From contig MGMT01000066.1 in NCBI GenBank assembly GCA_001796525.1, positions 1-31,569 of the forward strand: DNA of 31,569 nt, written 5' to 3'. Below, one piece after another: positions 16,475 through 23,853 of this stretch. Under the pieces are notes generated by a model. That model had not been told where the DNA came from, made no database searches, and worked only from the letters and a program-made list of their open reading frames with translations. The position numbers were made by a program, and so were the translations under genes. The stretch comes from Chloroflexi bacterium RBG_13_51_52. Its GTDB lineage: Bacteria; Chloroflexota; Dehalococcoidia; Dehalococcoidales; RBG-16-60-22. The first letter of the stretch is position 1, and the number at the start of each line of letters is the position of its first letter.

Positions 16475-18721
16475 ATGGCAAAAAGCAAAGAAAATAAAGT
16501 TATTTCTACTTTATGGTCGGCAGGCTGCGGCTCGCATGGCGGCTGCGGCTGTGAGATATTCGTGCAAGACGGTAAAGTGACCAGGGTAGAAGGCGATAAA
16601 AATCACCCATTTAATCAGGGCAGACTCTGCGCCAAAGGTCTGGCGATTCCGCAGTATATGTACCATCCCGACCGTGTTATCCATCCCCTCAAGCGTGTTG
16701 GTGAAAGGGGCGAGGGGAAATGGCAGCGTATAACCTGGAATGAAGCCTATGACACGATAGAGAAAAGGTTTAAGGATATCCGCACCAAATACGGCGCCGA
16801 GTCCGTTATCTTCTGCCAGGGCACCGGTCGCGATATCGGCGGGCCTATTACATTTTTGATGTATGCTTACGGCAGTCCCAATTGGGTACAGGTCGGCCTA
16901 GCTGGTCATGCCTGCTATACGCCTCGTTTGGGCGCCATGTTCGCCACGCAGGGTCATTACAGCGTCCTTGACGCCTCCCAGATGCTGGAAAAGCGTTATG
17001 ATTCCCCGGAATGGAAACCACCAAAATATATAATCATCTGGGCGCAGAATCCCGCTGCTGGCTGCCACGATGGTTTTTTCGGCCACTGGATTATAGATTG
17101 CATGAAGCGGGGCTCTAAATTAATCACCATCGACCCACGTTCAACATGGTTCACGACCCGCTCTGAAGTCCATCTGCAGAACCGCCCCGGCACCGATGGC
17201 GCCATCGCCCTGGGCATGCTTAATGTCATTATCAACGAAGGCATTTACGATAAACAGTTTGTTGAAAAATGGTGCTATGGTTTCGATGAGTTAAAGGAGC
17301 GAGTCCAGGAATACACCCCGGAAAAAGTGGAGAAAATCACTTGGGTCCCTAAGGAACTACTCATTAAGGCAGCCAGGCTCTACGCCAAGAATAAACCATC
17401 AGCAATTCAATGGGGAGAGCCGGTGGATGCCATGCCAGCCGGCAGCGTGGTAGCCCAGGCGATTAACCAGCTCTGGGCGATTACCGGCAATATCGATAAT
17501 CCCGGTGGCAATGTTATCGCCCGCAATTCTCACGGCGTAACGACTTATCCTTTCAGCTCCGCCGAGCTTACCAAGCTTTATGGCGCCGAACTCGTGAAAA
17601 AACTCAACGAAAAACGCATCGGCGCCAACGACTACCCAATGATAAAAAACTTCCGCGGTTGGGTCCAGCCCGATGTTCTAATCAATCAGATGGAAACCGG
17701 TAAACCCTACCCCGTAAAAGGAGCCTGGATACAGACCTCCAACATCATCGGCGGACAGGCTGCCGATCCCAGGCGTCACTATAATGCTATGAAAAAGCTG
17801 GACTTCATCGTCTGCGTTGACCTGTTTCAGAATCCTACATCGATGGCGCTGGCAGACATATTCCTGCCGGCCTGCACCATCTGTGAAAAAGAAAGTTTCC
17901 GCTCCTGGTGGCAGCCCCTCGGCGTCTCGGTCAAGGCTGTTGACGGAGTCGGAGAAGCCAAGTCCGACTGGGAAATCAATCTCGAAATGGCCAAGAGACT
18001 GGCTACTAATCCTATAAAATATAACACTGTTAGAGAACTCATTGATGACCGCTTGAAGGATGGCAACACCAACTTTGAGAAACTCAAGGCGAAAGGTTGC
18101 TGGGAATACCCGCCGGAAGGCCATAATACCCGCCCTTACTATCGTTATGAAAAAGGGCTTCTTCGCGCTGACGGTAAGCCCGGTTTTGAAACTCCCACCG
18201 GAAAAATTGAACTCTATTCCAAGAAATATGAAGAATGGGGACTTGACCCACTGCCTTACTATGAGGAACCAAAAGAAAGCCCTGTCGCCTCCCCAGATTT
18301 AGCTAAAAAATATCCGCTTATTCTCACTACGGGACGGCGCTCGCCGGTCTTTTTCCACTCCGAACACCGTATGATCCCCTGGCTACGCGAACTGGACCCA
18401 TTCCCAGTTGTGGAGATCAACGATAAAACGGCGGAAAAACTCGGCATAGGCAACGGAGACTGGGTATATATCGAAAACACACGCGGTAGGGTAAAATTCA
18501 AGGCCAAAGTCACCCCCACCGCCCATCCCGAGGTTGTCACTGCGCCACACGGCTGGTGGTTGCCGGAAACCGATGGCAGATCCCCCAATTTCTTCAACAC
18601 GTGGGACCATAATATCAATAACCTTACCTCCATGGGCAATCAGGCTAAATCCGGCTTCGGCGGTACCAACTACCGTTCCAGTCTCTGCCGCGTAGTAAAA
18701 ATGGAAGGTGGAAAGGAGTAG
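16475..18721 (+). CDS. Molybdopterin (Mo/W-bisMGD) oxidoreductase, DMSO reductase family, catalytic subunit
   Basis: The 748-residue chain belongs to the DMSO reductase family. Near the N terminus are cysteines at 18, 24, 26 and 52 (CGSHGGCGC then GRLCAKG), where the family binds a [4Fe-4S] cluster, although the spacing is atypical. GSPNW precedes Cys147 (GHACYTP), the likely metal ligand. Cofactor-binding segments include IIIWAQNPAA, KLITIDPRSTWF and the C-terminal HGWWLPETDG region. Parts such as YDKQFVEKWCYGFDELKERV recall acetylene hydratase and related enzymes, but the Asp used for hydration beside the cluster Cys is absent. There is no Tat signal, so it should be cytoplasmic. The start at 16475 is chosen from its AAAGGAG site and the promoter position. 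The ferredoxin subunit gene follows after 2 bases. Substrate unknown. Confidence 0.9.
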   Translation: MAKSKENKVISTLWSAGCGSHGGCGCEIFVQDGKVTRVEGDKNHPFNQGRLCAKGLAIPQYMYHPDRVIHPLKRVGERGEGKWQRITWNEAYDTIEKRFKDIRTKYGAESVIFCQGTGRDIGGPITFLMYAYGSPNWVQVGLAGHACYTPRLGAMFATQGHYSVLDASQMLEKRYDSPEWKPPKYIIIWAQNPAAGCHDGFFGHWIIDCMKRGSKLITIDPRSTWFTTRSEVHLQNRPGTDGAIALGMLNVIINEGIYDKQFVEKWCYGFDELKERVQEYTPEKVEKITWVPKELLIKAARLYAKNKPSAIQWGEPVDAMPAGSVVAQAINQLWAITGNIDNPGGNVIARNSHGVTTYPFSSAELTKLYGAELVKKLNEKRIGANDYPMIKNFRGWVQPDVLINQMETGKPYPVKGAWIQTSNIIGGQAADPRRHYNAMKKLDFIVCVDLFQNPTSMALADIFLPACTICEKESFRSWWQPLGVSVKAVDGVGEAKSDWEINLEMAKRLATNPIKYNTVRELIDDRLKDGNTNFEKLKAKGCWEYPPEGHNTRPYYRYEKGLLRADGKPGFETPTGKIELYSKKYEEWGLDPLPYYEEPKESPVASPDLAKKYPLILTTGRRSPVFFHSEHRMIPWLRELDPFPVVEINDKTAEKLGIGNGDWVYIENTRGRVKFKAKVTPTAHPEVVTAPHGWWLPETDGRSPNFFNTWDHNINNLTSMGNQAKSGFGGTNYRSSLCRVVKMEGGKE

Positions 18722-18723
18722 CC

Positions 18724-19053
18724 ATGCCTCGAAACGGTTTGCTTATACAACACGATTGGTGCACCGGCTGTCATGCCTGCGAGGTTGCCTGTAAGCAGGA
18801 ACATAATTTCTCCGAAGGCATGGTAGGCATCAAGGTGGATGAAGTGGTTTCTACCGGTCCAGATAAAGTCTATGTGGACTTTATGCCCTATACCACGAGA
18901 TTCTGCGACCTTTGTACTGATAGGACGAAACTCGGCGAACAACCTGCCTGTGTAAAGCATTGCCAGGCTAGCTGTATAACTTACGGAACGGTATCAGAAC
19001 TGGCGAAGTTGATGGAGAAACAACCGCTATCTTCTATCTTCGCACCTAAATAA
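18724..19053 (+). CDS. Small 4Fe-4S ferredoxin subunit of the molybdo-enzyme
   Basis: A 109-residue electron-transfer subunit. Its first cluster motif is CTGCHACEVAC near the N terminus, and a second cysteine group, CDLC...C-x3-C-x3-C, lies around residues 60-82. This is enough for two [4Fe-4S] clusters, where the DmsB/PsrB/NrfC class normally has four in about 200 residues, so it is a shortened version. It starts 2 bases after the catalytic subunit stop, with its GGAAAGGAG ribosome site inside the end of that gene, so the two are translationally coupled. It probably passes electrons between the molybdo-enzyme and a soluble carrier; no membrane anchor subunit gene follows. A hairpin terminator lies about 20 bases downstream. 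Confidence 0.88.
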   Translation: MPRNGLLIQHDWCTGCHACEVACKQEHNFSEGMVGIKVDEVVSTGPDKVYVDFMPYTTRFCDLCTDRTKLGEQPACVKHCQASCITYGTVSELAKLMEKQPLSSIFAPK

Positions 19054-19070
19054 GGACAGTGTAAAAAAGA

Positions 19071-19118
19071 AAGGCAGGCATTGCCTTAGTTAGGTCTGAT
19101 GCCTGCCAAGGTGTTTTT
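19071..19118. terminator. Bidirectional hairpin terminator
   Basis: GGCAGGCAT (19073-19081) pairs with ATGCCTGCC (19099-19107) over a 17-base loop. A T-rich run follows on both sides: GTTTTTATT on the plus strand and TTTCTTTTTT on the minus strand. It ends the molybdo-enzyme operon and, from the other side, the long minus-strand operon ending in the SDR gene. Confidence 0.75.
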
Positions 19119-19133
19119 ATTACCGGAAAATTT

Positions 19134-20153
19134 CTACATCGGGTTTTCCGCGATATTTTCATACCCTATGAACAGCCCCCGCGGTGCCTGCTGCATCAAC
19201 TCCTCTACTGTCCACGGTTTTTTATCAAACTTGGTAATATTGCGTGAATGTACAGGTTCGGAGTACATGCTTACCGTATTGCCTCCAAGGGTAAATACCG
19301 AGCCGCTTATTTTCTCAGCCGCGTCCGACGCCAAGTAACAAACAAAAGGCGCGATATATTCCGGTCCCGGCGTAATATCTAACATCGATACAGCCGGCCT
19401 CGGGCTGGTGACTTTCCTGTTTATTATGAAGGGAATATCCTCACCACTTACCACACCGGTATAGGCTTCCAATTCATAAGAGGCGCGGGTCTTGGCGAAC
19501 GGTGAAAAGGCATTGCAGGTAATACCCTTCGTCCATAACTCTATCGCCACGGCTTTAGTTAAACCCACCACACCAGCGTTGGCGGCGCAGTATTCGGCAT
19601 GTTTGATGACATCGCCGTTCCATGCCTTGGAAGTGCAATTGATAATACGTCCCCACTTTTGCTTTATCATGTAAGGCGCAGCGTGACGGATAGTGTTGAA
19701 ATAACCCTTGGGTTTTATCAGCGTAACTTTATCCCAAAGCTCTTCGGTCATCTTTTCAATCGGGCTGAAGCCGAAAGCCCCAGCGACATTAACTAAAATA
19801 TCTATTTTCCCAAAGCTATCGACAGCCGTTTGTATCAGCTTTTCCGCCACATCGAAATCGGTTATATCCCCGAAGAAAGCTACGGCTTCCCAGCCCATTT
19901 TTTTAATTGTCTGGGCGGTTGTTTCCGCATCGCCGCTGATAGACGCCATTTCACTCTCCACCCACTCCCCTTTCTTTTTATCCAGCGATTTCATCTGTTT
20001 TTCCGTTAGAATCGCTTTACCGGTAGAGCCGCGTTTCCGGTTATTAGTTACAACTTTCGCTCCCTCTTGAGCCAGTCCTATAGCAATAGCTCTACCGATT
20101 CCCTGCCCCGAACCCGTCACTACAGCAACTTTTCCCTTCAGTACATTACCCAT
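19134..20153 (-). CDS. Short-chain dehydrogenase/reductase with altered active site
   Basis: NAD(P)-dependent SDR fold of 339 residues. Seen are the dinucleotide motif TGSGQGIG near the N terminus, NVAGAF in place of NNAG, Ser175 in NCTSKAW, and Tyr188 in AEYCAANAG. The catalytic lysine of Y-x3-K is Asn192 here (codon AAC at 19578-19580), while the spacing Ser-x12-Tyr is normal. A roughly 40-residue charged insert follows the second strand, as in the HSD17B4/multifunctional-enzyme-like SDRs that act on 3-hydroxyacyl-CoA or steroid-like substrates. Either the enzyme works without the Lys, or it has become a binding or regulatory protein. It is 26 bases after the translin-HRDC gene on the same strand and may be the last gene of that operon. 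Confidence 0.88.
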   Translation of the reverse strand: MGNVLKGKVAVVTGSGQGIGRAIAIGLAQEGAKVVTNNRKRGSTGKAILTEKQMKSLDKKKGEWVESEMASISGDAETTAQTIKKMGWEAVAFFGDITDFDVAEKLIQTAVDSFGKIDILVNVAGAFGFSPIEKMTEELWDKVTLIKPKGYFNTIRHAAPYMIKQKWGRIINCTSKAWNGDVIKHAEYCAANAGVVGLTKAVAIELWTKGITCNAFSPFAKTRASYELEAYTGVVSGEDIPFIINRKVTSPRPAVSMLDITPGPEYIAPFVCYLASDAAEKISGSVFTLGGNTVSMYSEPVHSRNITKFDKKPWTVEELMQQAPRGLFIGYENIAENPM

Positions 20154-20179
20154 TAGTAATTCCTTTCATTAAAACACAT

Positions 20180-21106
20180 TTATTTTTCGCTGATTAACGC
20201 GATTATTTCCCTGCCGTATTTGTTGACCCGCCTCTCCCCGAAGCCTGCAATCTGGTTAAGTTCTCTAGCATTGGATGGGCGCAATTGAACAATCTGCTTC
20301 AACCATGAGTTATGCGCTATGATAAATGGAGCCAGATTCTCTTCATTGGCTTTTTTACTACGCCATCCCACCAGCGACTCATACAACTTCTGTTCTTTAA
20401 TATCAAGTCTCGGCTCTTCAACTTTTCCATTTGCAGTTTTATCAGTATCCGGTTTGGTTTTGCCGAGTTCTAATGCACCTCTTTTTTGTTTTTGTAGAGT
20501 GGAAATTTTTGTCTCAAGAGCCTTTTGTATTATTACCAGCGTCAGGTCGCTGCGAGTTTTTTCCAGTACTCCCCGCACCATGTCCGTAGTCCGTCTTAAT
20601 CCCCCCGTTAGAGCATCGGGAAAGTCCATGGTAATCAGCATACTGTAAATATCATCCATGATTGATAGCAGTTCTTCTCCCCTTGAAAGATCGCCTTTGC
20701 GCATACCATCAAGCAGATAACGCCTGATTTCCCCAACCGCTTCTCCTAGCCCGTTAAGATAAGCCGCTACATCTACCCCGAGATTTTTGGGGCCCGGCAT
20801 CTCCTTGCCAGTTATAAGCGCCAGAGTAATATTTGCTTCAGCCAGCTCCTTCTGGGCATCTCTGACCGCGCCGGTATTAGCCAGGTCTCTGTATTCTTTA
20901 ACCGCTTTTTCCGCTTCGGATAAAACATTTCCGGCAGACTTAATTTGCCTGTCTGCCTCACTAAATTCCTGCCGGTGTATGGCGCGAATCGCCGTACTAC
21001 TATACCGTATCGAATCCCGGCAAAGCGGCAGCATTTTCTCCCTGGCTTCGTCTTTCGCGGCAAGTTCTTCTCTTATTTTTTCCGCCATTGCGTCCAGATT
21101 ATCCAC
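20180..21106 (-). CDS. Translin-family domain fused to a C-terminal HRDC domain
   Basis: Residues 10-195 are all-helical and match the translin/TRAX family: RDSIRYSSTAIRAIHRQEF, QKELAEANITLALITG, YLNGLGEAVGEIRR and LRRTTDMVRGVLEKTRSDLT. Translins bind single-stranded nucleic acid, and TRAX is the catalytic subunit of the C3PO ribonuclease. Its acidic site (in human TRAX E126, E129, D193, E197, from memory) would map to Glu87, Glu90, Glu122 and Glu126, all acidic. A polar linker (200-235) leads to an HRDC domain at 238-308 (LYESLVGWRSKKA, PFIIAHNSWLKQI, LNQIAGFGERRVNKYG), a helical nucleic-acid-binding module of RecQ and RNase D. The GTG start at 21106 is one base after the thiE stop; an ATG at 21088 is the alternative. 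An RNA-processing or ssDNA role is inferred. Confidence 0.8.
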   Translation of the reverse strand: MDNLDAMAEKIREELAAKDEAREKMLPLCRDSIRYSSTAIRAIHRQEFSEADRQIKSAGNVLSEAEKAVKEYRDLANTGAVRDAQKELAEANITLALITGKEMPGPKNLGVDVAAYLNGLGEAVGEIRRYLLDGMRKGDLSRGEELLSIMDDIYSMLITMDFPDALTGGLRRTTDMVRGVLEKTRSDLTLVIIQKALETKISTLQKQKRGALELGKTKPDTDKTANGKVEEPRLDIKEQKLYESLVGWRSKKANEENLAPFIIAHNSWLKQIVQLRPSNARELNQIAGFGERRVNKYGREIIALISEK

Positions 21107-21107
21107 T

Positions 21108-22151
21108 TTATCGCCCCCCGGTTATATTTACCAGTTCCCTGGTTGCTTTTTCGATGTCCTCTGCGCCCATGATGGCGCTGATTACAGCAGCGGCATCTGC
21201 TCCGGCTTTCATCACTTTACTCAAGTTATTCCTGTTAATACCACCGATAGCTACGATTGGTATGTCCAGCGCCTTTTTTATTTCCTTGATTCTTTCAGTT
21301 CCCACTACTCGGGTATCATCTTTGGTAGATGTTTTAAACATAGCCCCGACTCCTAGGTAATCCGCCCCGTCCTTTTTGGCATTTATCGCTTCATCCACCG
21401 TTTTTACTGAGCAACCCAATATCATATCTATCGGTATTAGCTTTTTTAACACTGCGACAGGTAAATCCTCTTGACCAACATGCAGTCCATCAGCCCCACA
21501 GGCAAGAGCAACCTCGAGACTATCATTAACGATAAAAAGGATACCTTTTTCCTTGCATATTTCTTTCAGTTCACCTGCGAATGCAAAAAACTCCCCGGTG
21601 CTTCTCTCTTTACATCGTATCTGTATTACTTTGGCGCCACCCTTTATCACCTGAATAGCAATATCAGAGGGTTTGCATCCTTTTAACCATTCCGTATCAA
21701 TAACGGCGTATATTCCCTTCAAACGTTCTGACTTATCTTTACGCGATACCCCGGCATTCAATTCTTTTTCAATGGTATAAAGCTCGAAGCGTGCTTTTCT
21801 GTATCTTTCCGAATCAAGATTAAGTTCAGGGATCTTGGCCATTTCTTCAAGAACTCTTAATGATTCCTGTGCCCGTTTGGTATTGGCGGTTATTGTCCTC
21901 TGTACGTCTCGCCCGTTTTCTTCGCCTTCTACACCCATGCTACTTCCGATATCTCCTGCCGCATCCCGTGAACTAAGAAGCTTCCTGCGAAGTTCCGCGT
22001 CGATTTTTACCGTCTCATGTCGCATGTTTTTTAGTTTTTGTGTCAAAACGGTATCGTTCAACATCATCCGGGAGATTTCTTCAAGGACGCGCAGACCTTC
22101 ACCAAGACGATTGATATTTGCATCAATTATACGTAACTGGTTACTCATCAT
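21108..22151 (-). CDS. thiE: Thiamine-phosphate synthase with N-terminal ThiED domain
   Basis: ThiE joins the hydroxymethylpyrimidine and thiazole phosphate halves to make thiamine phosphate. Residues 5-130 form the helical extension seen in cyanobacterial and some other ThiE proteins (RIIDANINRLGEGLRVLEEI, then DVQRTITANTKRAQESLRVL). Residues about 145-345 are the TIM barrel, with IYAVIDTEWL, KVIQIRCKE for pyrimidine/diphosphate contacts, IVNDSLEVALACGADGLHVG, LGVGAMFKTSTK and VAIGGIN. The total of 347 residues fits such a fusion. ATG at 22151 is used; the second Met is possible. It sits in the long minus-strand operon, 52 bases after yraN and one base before the translin-HRDC gene. I see no thiamine-pyrophosphate riboswitch before it, and no other thiamine gene nearby. 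Confidence 0.92.
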   Translation of the reverse strand: MMSNQLRIIDANINRLGEGLRVLEEISRMMLNDTVLTQKLKNMRHETVKIDAELRRKLLSSRDAAGDIGSSMGVEGEENGRDVQRTITANTKRAQESLRVLEEMAKIPELNLDSERYRKARFELYTIEKELNAGVSRKDKSERLKGIYAVIDTEWLKGCKPSDIAIQVIKGGAKVIQIRCKERSTGEFFAFAGELKEICKEKGILFIVNDSLEVALACGADGLHVGQEDLPVAVLKKLIPIDMILGCSVKTVDEAINAKKDGADYLGVGAMFKTSTKDDTRVVGTERIKEIKKALDIPIVAIGGINRNNLSKVMKAGADAAAVISAIMGAEDIEKATRELVNITGGR

Positions 22152-22203
22152 TTACTTTTACTTTGGCGATTAATTCCAGCACAGTGCAGCGGATAAAAAA
22201 ATC

Positions 22204-22572
22204 TCAATACGTGCCGTCTACAGCGTTCTCAATAATTTCGATACGTTCTATTTTCCCGTTGTTTTCTATTTGAATAGCCACGACATCGATACGCCACGCC
22301 TCCGGCAGGTTTTCATGTGCCTGACCGTATTGTTCTGCTAATTTTGTTAACCTTTCTTGTTTAACCGTTGTTATCGATTCTTCCGGTCTACCGAAAAACC
22401 GGCTTTTCTTCGTCCGTACTTCTATAAAAACAAGGGTATCTTTTTGCTGTGCTACGATATCAATCTCTCCATCGGGACAGCGATAATTCTTTTCCAGTAT
22501 CTCGTAGCCGTTTTTCCCGAGGAACTCGCAGGCAATTCTTTCACCGAGGGCTCCCGTTTCTCGTCTTTTCAT
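22204..22572 (-). CDS. yraN: YraN/UPF0102 family endonuclease-like protein
   Basis: This small protein has the Holliday-junction-resolvase-like nuclease fold. The N-terminal GALGERIACEFLGKNGYEILEKNYR and the central GEIDIVAQQKDTLVFIEVRTKKS carry the usual E...D...E-x-K/R site; the last member is Arg rather than Lys (EVRTK). At 122 residues the length is typical. The biochemical role of the family is not settled. The ATG overlaps the rnhB stop by 4 bases (coupled translation), and rnhB-yraN is a common neighbour pair in bacteria, which supports the call. Confidence 0.9.
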   Translation of the reverse strand: MKRRETGALGERIACEFLGKNGYEILEKNYRCPDGEIDIVAQQKDTLVFIEVRTKKSRFFGRPEESITTVKQERLTKLAEQYGQAHENLPEAWRIDVVAIQIENNGKIERIEIIENAVDGTY

Positions 22573-23204
22573 GGCTTTATACCCACTATTTCACTTACCG
22601 GGTTGAAAGACCTTCGGTGCAATTTACATGGTCCTTTTTCTCTTAAACTCCTCAAGTGTTCTTCAGTTCCATAGCCTTTGTGTCCGGCGAATCCATACCC
22701 AGGGAATTCCTCGTCCATTTCAGTCACCAGTCTATCGCGTGTAACCTTCGCAATAATCGAGGCACAGGCAATTGAAAAGCAGAGGCTATCCCCGTGTTTA
22801 ATGCCCTTCTGTGGTAAGTTTGTTTCAGCTAATCTCACATAATCAACCAATAAAAATTGCGGTTGTGGCATCAGTTGTTCGATTGCTTCTATCATCGCCA
22901 GTCGTGTTGCTTTCGCAATCCCCAATGTATCGATTATTTCACTGGAAGATGCTCCAACTCCATAAGAAATCGCCGTTTCCTTGATAAAATCATAGAGATA
23001 CTCGCGTACTTCTGCTGATAGCTGTTTGCTATCTCTTACCCGGCTCTTCCACCTGGCTTTGAAACTCTCCGGTAAAATTACCGCTGCGGCTATAACCGGC
23101 CCCATTAAAGCTCCCCTCCCTACCTCATCCACACCGGCGACATAGTGATAACCTTGCGCCCGGAGAAGTCTTTCTTCTGCAAACGACGGTTTCTGATATT
23201 TCAC
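22569..23204 (-). CDS. rnhB: Ribonuclease HII
   Basis: RNase HII cuts RNA in RNA-DNA hybrids and removes single ribonucleotides from DNA. The catalytic signature is GVDEVGRGALMGPV (Asp-Glu and the GRG loop), followed by RDSKQLS, FLLVDYV (third Asp) and KVTRDRL (fourth Asp). At 211 residues the length is normal. It follows tmk by 11 bases and overlaps yraN by 4 bases, so all three are co-transcribed. The last residues carry a family-like tail (LHRRSFNPVSEI). Confidence 0.96.
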   Translation of the reverse strand: MKYQKPSFAEERLLRAQGYHYVAGVDEVGRGALMGPVIAAAVILPESFKARWKSRVRDSKQLSAEVREYLYDFIKETAISYGVGASSSEIIDTLGIAKATRLAMIEAIEQLMPQPQFLLVDYVRLAETNLPQKGIKHGDSLCFSIACASIIAKVTRDRLVTEMDEEFPGYGFAGHKGYGTEEHLRSLREKGPCKLHRRSFNPVSEIVGIKP

Positions 23205-23215
23205 GAAAATCCGTC

Positions 23216-23833
23216 CTAACCTGATAATATTTTGCTAACCTTCTGCCAGATAATCTCAGCGATATCTTTCCTGTTTTTGGCAGCATCTACCACTACCCAG
23301 CGTTGCGGTTCAGCTTTAGCCAGTGCTAAATATCCCTCTCTCACTTTACCATGAAATTTTAAATTCTCCGCTTCAAAACGGTCGATCTTCTTGTTTTGCT
23401 TTCTTTTCAATCCCTCTTCCACCGATATATCCATTAAGAGTGTAAGGTCGGGAATAATCCCTTGAGTCGCTATGTCATTTGCATTTTTCACTATAGATAA
23501 ATCCAGACCACGGCCAAAGCCCTGATAAGCCATAGTTGAATCTGCATAACGGTCGCAAATGACAATAGTATTTTTTTTAAGGTTTGGTTGTATTACTTCT
23601 GCTACTAACTGTGCCCGGGAAACGTTAAATAATAGTAATTCCGCGAGCGGTGTAATAGTTATATCTTGCGACCATTTTAACAAACGTGTTATTTTCTTTC
23701 CTAGTGTAGTGACTCCTGGTTCATGAATCAATAGCGCTGGAAGAGCCAGTCTTCTCAAACGCTGGTAGAGTAGTTTTGATTGTGTGCTTTTACCACACCC
23801 CTCTCCCCCTTCAAAAGTGATAAAAAGAGACAT
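23216..23833 (-). CDS. tmk: Thymidylate kinase
   Basis: The enzyme phosphorylates dTMP to dTDP. It shows the P-loop FEGGEGCGKSTQ at about residues 7-18, the DRYADSTMAYQGFGRG motif for the nucleotide base and Asp-Arg contact, and a LID with RKQNKKIDRFE. At 205 residues the length is normal. It is 20 bases after the R3H ATPase gene and 11 before rnhB in the same minus-strand operon. Confidence 0.96.
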   Translation of the reverse strand: MSLFITFEGGEGCGKSTQSKLLYQRLRRLALPALLIHEPGVTTLGKKITRLLKWSQDITITPLAELLLFNVSRAQLVAEVIQPNLKKNTIVICDRYADSTMAYQGFGRGLDLSIVKNANDIATQGIIPDLTLLMDISVEEGLKRKQNKKIDRFEAENLKFHGKVREGYLALAKAEPQRWVVVDAAKNRKDIAEIIWQKVSKILSG

Positions 23834-23853
23834 AATTCTTTCCCCGTCTTTAA

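Noticed and set aside
16475..18721. Assignment as acetylene hydratase
   Set aside because: Several stretches resemble it, but the catalytic Asp next to the second cluster cysteine is absent and the cysteine spacing differs.
22152..22203. A thiamine-pyrophosphate riboswitch before thiE
   Set aside because: The gap of 52 bases is too short and the CUGAGA-type core is not seen.
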